Below, one piece after another: positions 47,101 through 56,100 of a DNA stretch of 64,000 nucleotides (positions are counted from its first letter, which is position 1; the number at the start of each line of letters is the position of its first letter). The notes beneath the pieces were generated by a model, which had not been told where the DNA came from, searched no databases, and worked only from the letters and a program-made list of their open reading frames with translations. A program made the position numbers and the translations under genes. The stretch comes from Streptomyces sp. V1I1 (GTDB lineage Bacteria; Actinomycetota; Actinomycetes; Streptomycetales; Streptomycetaceae), in assembly GCF_030817355.1 (NCBI RefSeq), contig NZ_JAUSZH010000001.1, forward strand, positions 7,849,001 to 7,913,000. The letters run 5' to 3'.

Positions 47101-50100
47101 CCTTCCGCTGCCCCCGTCACCGACGGGCAGCGACCTCCCGGGTCTCCTGGAGGAGGAGGCGTACGAGCTGAGCACGCTGTCCGGCACCGACGCGGGCTCC
47201 GACGCCCCCACGGACTCGGACACGGTGCCCGCCGCACCGGAGCCGGTCCTCCGTCCCTTCAAGTTGGGGAACTTCGAGTTCACCAACCTGAACCAGACGG
47301 AGAGGTACGTCGACAAGGCGGTCCGGATCATCGAGCTGCTCGACGAGCACAGCACCATCAAGAACTACGTCGGCGGCCGCCCTGTCCGGATCACCCTGCA
47401 TGTGCGCACGACCGAGACCCCGGCCGACGTGCGCGACCTGGGCGACGACGGCGTCCAGATCAACCTCGCCAGCTACTACTTCGAGAAGTACGACATCGGC
47501 TACATCATGGGGATGCTGGCCCACGAGATCGGCCTGCACCCCCTCGCCTCGCGCAACACGGAGATTCCGGAGCAGGAGGAGGCGTACCGGGGTATGCCCC
47601 TGCCGGTGCCGGGACTGACGGACCTGAGGACGCCGCGCACCATGAACACCGAGGGGGCGGGCCAGGCCGACCACATCATGGCCGCCTACCCCCGTACCAT
47701 CCGGCACGGCATCTACCGCGACATCGTCATAGAGATGGCCAAGGTGCTCGCGCAGCACGCGCGGGTCGGCGTGACGGGCGCCAAGTCCCAGGACGTCACC
47801 GACCTCTTCGACACCTACCTGATGGACCTCGCCTCCATCGCGGTCACCAGCGACTACCGGATGAACGCGGTCAAGGAGCCCAACTACACGGCAAGGGTCT
47901 ACAACGCCTACAAGGAGATGCTCCGCGCCCAGTTGGCGGAGAACACCGCTCTTCGGGACCTCCTGCCGTCGAACAAGAGCCTGTTCGGCGTCGCACGGTC
48001 CTTCACCCAGCTCGCCACCAGCATCGCGACCAACAACCGCGGCGACAGCATCCAACAGCCCGTTGCTCCGGACCAGGCCGGAGGCAACACCGGCGAGGCA
48101 CGCCCCAGACTTCCCGAGGCGGGCACCGGCCCCGCGCCGCAGACCGCGCCGTCCGCCACCTCGCCGACGCGCGGCCCGCGCGACAGCCGACCCCGGTTCG
48201 TGGTGCGTTCAGGCTTCGACGCCCGGCGGTTCTCGTACCAGGGCAAGCCGGTCACCGACCTCACCGTCCGCATTGCGATACGGGGCGCGGACGGCCAGGC
48301 CTCGCGCGTGTTCGACCAGCTCAACGCGGGCGTGAGCGAGTTCCTGAACGACCCGGACCACCGCCTGCCCAACGGCGACCGGCTGCACGTGACCGTCGAG
48401 CACGTCGATCCCACCGATGCGCCGCACCTGACCGTGAACCTGGCGGGCCGGGACCAGGCGATGAACCAGACCACCTGGTGGTCCGACGCCGCCCCGGTGC
48501 AGATGGTGCACGAGCTCACCCACCAGCTCGGCCTGCGCGACGAGTACCGGGACGCCGACTCCCCGCACCGCCCGCACATCCTCGGCAGCCTGCTGGGCGA
48601 CCTCGACGGAGCTACCGAAGACGTCTCCCTCCCCCCCGCCGGCCTGCGCGACCGGCACATGGCCCTGCTCGGAGCGCTCATCGGCGACGTGACCCCAGTG
48701 CCTCAGCAGAACGGCGACCAGGCCGACCAGAGCTGGGCGGCGGCCCGGAGCGCCGCCGCTGCGGAAACCCGCGAGTCCATCTGGGTCGACCCGGTCTCCC
48801 TGCCCCGACCCGCCGACGGCCCGGCAGTCACCGAGGTTCCGGCTCACATGCAGCAGGACTCGGACACGGTGCCCGCCGCACCGGAGCCGGTCCTGCCTCC
48901 CTTCAAGTTGGGGAACTTCGAGTTCACCAACCTGAACCAGACGGAGAGGTACGTCGACAAGGCGGTCCGGATCGTCGAGCTGCTCGACGAGCACAGCACC
49001 ATCAAGAACTACGTCGGCGGCCGCCCTGTCCGGATCACCCTGCATGTGCGCACGACCGAGACCCCGGCCGACGTGCGTGACCTGGGCGACGACGGCGTCC
49101 AGATCAACCTCGCCAGCTATTACTTCGAGAAGTACGACATCGGCTACATCATGGGGATGCTGGCCCACGAGATCGGCCTGCACCCCCTCGCCTCCCGCAA
49201 CACGAAGATCCCCGAGGAGGAGGAGCTGTACCGGGGCATGCCCCTGCTGGTACCGGGACTGGAGACCCTGAAGACGCCGCGCTTCATGAACACCGAAGGC
49301 GCCGGCCAGGAAGACCACGTCATGGCCGCCTTCCCCCACACCATCCGGCACGGCATCTACCGCGACATCGTCCTGGAAATGGCCGGGGTGCTCGCGCAGC
49401 ACGCACGGGTCGGCGTGACGGGCGCCAAGGCAAAGGACGTCACCGACCTGATCGACACCTACCTGATGGACCTCGCCTCCATCGCGGTCACCAACGACCA
49501 CCGGGCGAGGGCGATCAGGGACCCCAACTACACGGCAAGGGTCTACAACACCTACAAAGCCCAGCTGGCCGAGCACATCGCCCAGGACAGTCCCGTCCGC
49601 CCCTTGCTGCCCGCCGACAAGGGAAGGTTCGGCGTCCTCGGAGACTTCGCCCAGCTCGCCACCAGCGTCGGAACCAACAACCGCGGCGACAGCATCCAGC
49701 AACCCGTTGCTCCGGACCGGACCGGCGGCAACACCGGCGAGGCACGCCCCAGACTGCCCCAGACCGACACCGACACCGGCACCGACCGCACGGCGACCAC
49801 CGGCGTCCCGGCCCGTATGCCGCAGGACCCGAACGCGACCCCCACCGCCGCTGAACCGACCCTGACGCCCTTCAAGTCGGGGAACTTCGAGTTCACCAAC
49901 CTGAAGCACACGAACGAGGGGTACCGCGACAAGGCGGTCCGCATCATCGAGCTGCTCCGGAAGCACGACACGATCCGTGACTACGTCGGCGACCGCCCTG
50001 TCCGTATCACCCTGCACCTCCGTACGACGGAGACTCCGGCCGATGTGACGGACCGTGGTGATGCCGGTGTGGACATCAACCTCGCCAGTTACTACTTCGA

Positions 50101-53100
50101 GAAGTACGACATCGGTTACATCATGGGGATGCTGGCCCATGAGATCGGCCTGCACCCCTTGGCCTCGCGGGACACGAACATCCCCGACGAGGAGGGGATG
50201 TTCGCGGGGGTTCCGCTGACGGTTCCGGGGCTGACGGACCTGAAGACCCCGCGCACGATGAACACCGAGGGTGCCGGTCAGGCCGACCACATCATGGCCG
50301 CCTTCCCCAGCAGCACCAGGCACCGGATCTACCGCGACATCGTGCTGAAAATGGCCGGTGTCCTGGCGGAGGATGCGCGAACAGGGGAGGAGGGCGCCAA
50401 GGCCAAGGACGTCACGGACCTGATCGACACCTACCTCATGGATCTGGCCACGATCGCGCTCACCAACGACAAGCGTAAGGACGCGGCGTGGGAACCGCGG
50501 TACACGGCCAAGGTCTACAACGCCTACAAGGCGCAGTTCGCAGCGCAGTTGGCGCAGGGCAGTCCCGTACGGAGCCTGCTGCCGGCCGACAAGAGCTGGT
50601 ACAACGTCACGAGCAACTTCCTGGGCCTGGGCAGCAGCGTCGCGTTCAACAACCAGGGCGACAGCATCCAGACCAGCACGCCGACGCCGAGCGGCAGCGA
50701 CACAGGCGAGGCCCGCCCGCGGCTTCCGCAGGGCAGCACCGACACCGGGCTTCAGAGCGGGCCGTCCGACACATCGCGGCCGAGGGGGCCGCGTGACAGC
50801 CGGCCGCGGTTCGTGGTCCGGTCGGGCTTCGATGCGCGGCGGTTCACTTACGACGGTGATCCGGTCACCGACCTGACCGTCCGTGTTGCGATGCGCGGCA
50901 CGGACGGACAGGCCTCGCGGGTGTTCGACCAGCTCAAGTCAGGTGTCAGCGAGTTCCTCAACGTTGCCGGTTACCGGCTGCCCAACGGTGACCTGCTGCA
51001 CGTGTCCGTCGAGCTGGTTACGCCTTCGGGCTCGCCGCACCTGACCGTGGACCTGGCCAACCGGGATCAGACCATGGATCAGAACACCTGGTGGGCGGAT
51101 GCCGATCCGGTGCAGATGGTGCATGAGCTGACGCACCAGCTCGGGTTGCGGGACGAGTACCGCGACGCCGACTCCCCGCACCGACCCCACGTCCCGGGCA
51201 GTCTCCTCGGCGACCTCAACGCGGACCCCGAGGACTCCTCACTCGCCGTCGCCGGACTGAGGGGGCGGCACCTGGCTCTGCTGGGTGCGCTGATCGGGGA
51301 CGTAACCCCGCAGCCGGAGGGAAGCGCGGAGGAGGACACCGAGCAGACCTGGGACGCGGTGCGTACCGGCACCGACCCGGTCCTCCGCGAATCTGTCTGG
51401 GTCGACCCGGTCTCCCTGCCCCGACCGTCCACCGACGGCACGGCGGTCACCGAGGTCCCGGTCCGTATGCCGCAGGACCCGAACGCGACCCCCACCGCTG
51501 CCGCCGAACCGAGCCTCGTTCCCTTCAAGTCGGGGAACTTCGAGTTCACCAATCTGAAGCACACGAACCAGAGGTACCGGGACAAGGCCGTCCGCATCAT
51601 CGAACTGCTGCGGGATCACCCGACGATCAACGAGTACATCGGCAACCGTCCTTGCCGCATCACCCTGCACCTGCGGACGACGGAGACTCCGGCGGACGTG
51701 AGGGACCGCGGGGATGCCGGTGTCGACATCAACCTCGCCAGTTACTACTTCGAGAAGTACGACATCGGCTACATCATGGGGATGCTGGCCCACGAGATCG
51801 GCCTGCACCCCCTCGCCTCGCGCAACACGGAGATTCCGGAGCAGGAGGAGGCGTACCGGGGTATGCCCCTGCCGGTGCCGGGACTGACGGACCTGAGGAC
51901 GCCGCGCACCATGAACACCGAGGGGGCGGGCCAGGCCGACCACATCATGGCCGCCTACCCCCCTACCATCCGGCACGGCATCTACCGCGACATCGTCCTG
52001 AAGATGGCCGACATGCTGGCCGAGGCCGCGCAGGCCGGCGTGGAGGGAGCCAACGCCAAGGACGTCACCGACCTCATCGACTGCTACTTGATGGACCTCG
52101 CGTCCATCGCGATCACCAGTGACTACCGGATGAACGCGGCCAAGGAGCCCGGTAACACCGGCAAGGTCTACAACGCGTACAAGGCGCTGTTTGCTGCGCG
52201 TATGGCCGAGGACAGCCCCGCCCGTGCTCTGCTGCCCGCCGACAAGGGGATGTTCGGCGTGGTGCGGGACTTCACCCAACTCGCCGCCAGTCTCGCCACC
52301 AACAACCGCGGCGACAGCATCCAGCAGCCCATGTCGACGGACGAGGCCCGCCCCCGGCTCCCGCAAGGAACCGACAGCGTTCAGGGGACCGAGGAGAGTA
52401 TCCAGCAAGCCCTGCTCGGCACGCCCCAGTTGAGGGGTCCGCGCGACAGCCGACCTCGTTTCGTGGTGCGGTCGGGCTTCGACGCGCGGCGGTTCACCCA
52501 CGACGGCGAACCGGTCACCGACCTCACCGTCCGGCTCGCGATACGCGGCCCCGAGGGTCAGACCACGCATGTGGCCGGTCAACTCGACGCAGGTGTACGG
52601 GATTTCCTCAACAGTCCTGCTTACCGGTTGCCGAACGGCGACCGCCTCCATATCACTGTCGAGCACGTCGATCCCTCGGACTCCCCGCACCTGACCGTGG
52701 ACCTGGCGGGCCGGGACCGAACCATGGACCAGAACACCTGGTGGGCGGACGCCGACCCGGTGCAGATGGTGCATGAGCTGACGCACCAGCTCGGTCTACG
52801 GGACGAGTACCGTGACGCCGACTCTCCGCACCGTCCGCACATCCCGGGCAGTCTCCTCGGCGACCCGAACGCGGACCCCGAGGACTTCTCGCTCGTTTCC
52901 TCGGGTCTTCGGGGTCGGCATCTGGCCCTGCTGGGTGCGCTGATCGGGGACGTGACCCCGCAGCCTGAGCCAAGCGGACAGGACAGCGAGCAGAGTTGGG
53001 ATGCGGCTCGCACAGCCACCGACCCGGTCCTCCGGAAGTCGGTGTGGGTGGACCCGGTTTCTCTGCCGCGGTCGGCTGACGACGGCACGGCAGTCATCGA

Positions 53101-56100
53101 GGTCCTGGCTCGCATGCCCCAGGACCCGAACGCGACACCAGCCAACGCCGCCGCTGAACCGACCCTTACGCCCTTCAAGTCGGGGAACTTCGAGTTCACC
53201 AACCTGAAGCACACGAAGGAGAAGTACCGGGACAAGGCCGTCCGGATCATCGATCTGCTGCGGAAGCACGACACCATCCGCGAGTACATCGGCACCCGCC
53301 CCTGCCGCATCACCCTGCACGTGCGGACGACGGAGACCCCGGCCGACGTGACAGACCGTGGTGATGCCGGTGTCGACATCAACCTCGCGAGCTACTACTT
53401 CGAGAAGTACGACATCGGTTACATCATGGGGATGCTGGCCCATGAGATCGGCCTGCACCCGCTCGCGTCCCGCAACACGAACATCCCTGACGAGGAAGGC
53501 ATGTTCGCAGGGATGCCGTTGACCGTTCCGGGGCTGGCCGACCTGAAGACACCGCGGATGATGAACACCGAGGGCGCGGGCCAGGCCGACCACATCATGG
53601 CCGCCTTCCCCAGCAGTACCAGGCACCGCATCTACCGGGACATCGTGCTCGACATGGCCAAGGACCTGGCAGAGGACGCGCAGGGCGGCGAAGAGGGCGC
53701 CAAGCCCGCGGACGTCACGGACCTGATCGACACCTACCTCATGGACCTGGCCACGATCGCGCTCACCAACGACCGGCGTAAGGACGCGGCGTGGGAACCG
53801 CGGTACACGGCCAAGGTCTACAACGCCTACAAGGCGCAGTTCGCAGCGCAGTTGGCGCAGGACAGTCCCGTACGGAGCCTGCTGCCGGCCGACAAGAGCT
53901 GGTACAACGTCACGAGCAACTTCCTGGGCCTGGGTAGCAGCGTCGCCTTCAACAACCAGGGCGACAGCATCCAGACCGCTTCTCCGGTGCAGGCCGGCAC
54001 CTCGGCACAGGCCGACAGCGACACCGGCGAAGCCCGTCCCCGGCTTCCGCAGGGGAGCACCGACACCGCGCTCCAGACGCAACTCCCCGGCACATCGCAG
54101 CCAAGGGGACCGCGTGACAGCCGCCGCCGCTTCGTGGTCCGGTCGGGCTTCGACGCGCGGCGGTTCACCTACGACGGCGATCCGGTCACCGACCTCACCG
54201 TCCGCATCGCGATACGGGGCACGGACGGGCAGGCCTCGCGCGTGTTCGACCAGCTCAAGTCAGGTGTCAGCGAGTTCCTCAACGTTCCTGGTTACCGGCT
54301 GCCGAACGGTGACCTGCTGCACGTGTCCGTCGAGCTGGTTACGCCTTCGGGCTCGCCGCACCTGACCGTGGACCTGGCCAACCGGGATCAGACCATGGAT
54401 CAGAACACCTGGTGGGCGGATGCCGATCCGGTGCAGATGGTGCATGAGCTGACGCACCAGCTCGGCCTGCGGGACGAGTACCGCGACGCCAACTCCCCGC
54501 ACCGTCCACACATTCCGGGGAGCCTGCTCGGTGACCTGAACGCGGACCCCAAAGACCCTTCGCTCGCCGTCGCAGGTCTGCGTGGCCGGCACCTGGCGCT
54601 GCTCAGTGCGCTGATCGGGGACGTGACTCCTCAGCCGCAGCAAAGCGCGAAGGAGGACACCGAGCAGACCTGGGACGCGGTATGCACCGGCACCGACCCG
54701 GTCCTTCGCGAGGCGATCTGGGTGGATCCGGTCTCCCTGCCCCGGCTGTCCTCCGACCGCGCGGCAGTCGCCGAAGTCGCCGAAGTCGCCGAAGTCACTG
54801 GGGTCCCGGCCCGTATGCCGCAGGGTCCGAACGCGACGCCTGCTACCGCTGCGGAGCCCGATTCGGGTCCCTTCGTGATGGAGAACTTCGAGTTCACGAA
54901 TCTGAAGCGTTCGAATGAGCGGTACCGCGCGAAGGCGGTGCGGATCGTCGATGTGCTCAGGGATCACCCGACTATCAAGGCGTACGTCGGCGGCCGCCCT
55001 GTCCGGATCACTCTGCATGTGCGCACGACCGAGACCCCGGCCGACGTGCGTGACCTGGGTGACGACGGGGTCCAGATCAACCTCGCGAGCTACTACTTCG
55101 AGAAGTACGACATCGGTTACATCATGGGGATGCTGGCCCACGAGATAGGCCTGCACCCGCTTGCCTCCCGGAACCGGGACATCCCCGATGAGGAGGAGAT
55201 GTTCCAGGGTATTCCGCTGCCGGTTCCGGGGCTGGCCGACCTGAAGACGCCGCGCACGATGAACACCGACAACGCGGGTCAGGCCGACCACATCATGGCC
55301 GCATTCCCCAGCAGCACCAGGCACGGGATCTACCGCGACATCGTGCTGAAGATGGCGGAGATGCTGGCCGAGTTCGCGCAGGCGCATGTGCCGGGAGCCA
55401 AGCTCCAGGACGTCACGGACCTGATCGACTGCTATCTGATGGATCTGGCGTCTATCGCGATCACCAGTGACTATCGGGTGAACGCGGCCAAGGAGCCTGG
55501 TAACACCGCGAAGGTCTACAACGCGTACAAGGCGCTGTTTGCTGCGCGTATGGCCGAGGACAGCCCCGCCCGTGCTCTGCTGCCCGCCGACAAGGGGATG
55601 TTCGGCGTGGTGCGGGACTTCACCACACTGGCCGCGAGCGTCGCCACCAACAACCGCGGCGACAGCATCCAGCCGCCCACGCCGACCGACGAGGCCCGCC
55701 CCCGACTCCCGCAAGCAACCGACAACAGTCAGCAGACCGAGGAGAGCGTCCAGCAAGCCCCGCCCGCAACACCGCAGTTGAGGGGTCCGCGCGACAGCCG
55801 CCCCCGCTTCGTGGTGCGGTCGGGCTTCGACGCGCGCCGCTTCTCCTACCAGGGCGAGCAGGTCACGGACCTCACCGTCCGGCTCGCGATACGGGGCCCG
55901 GAGGGTCAGACCACGCTCGTGGCCGATCAACTCGACTCAGGTGTGCGGGAGTTCCTCAACAACCCCGCTTACCGGTTGCCGAACGGCGACCGCCTCCACG
56001 TCACCGTCGAGCACGTCGCCCCCTCTGACTCTCCGCACCTGACTGTGGACCTGGTGGGCCGGGACCGCGCGATGGATCAAAGCACGTGGTGGGCGGACGC

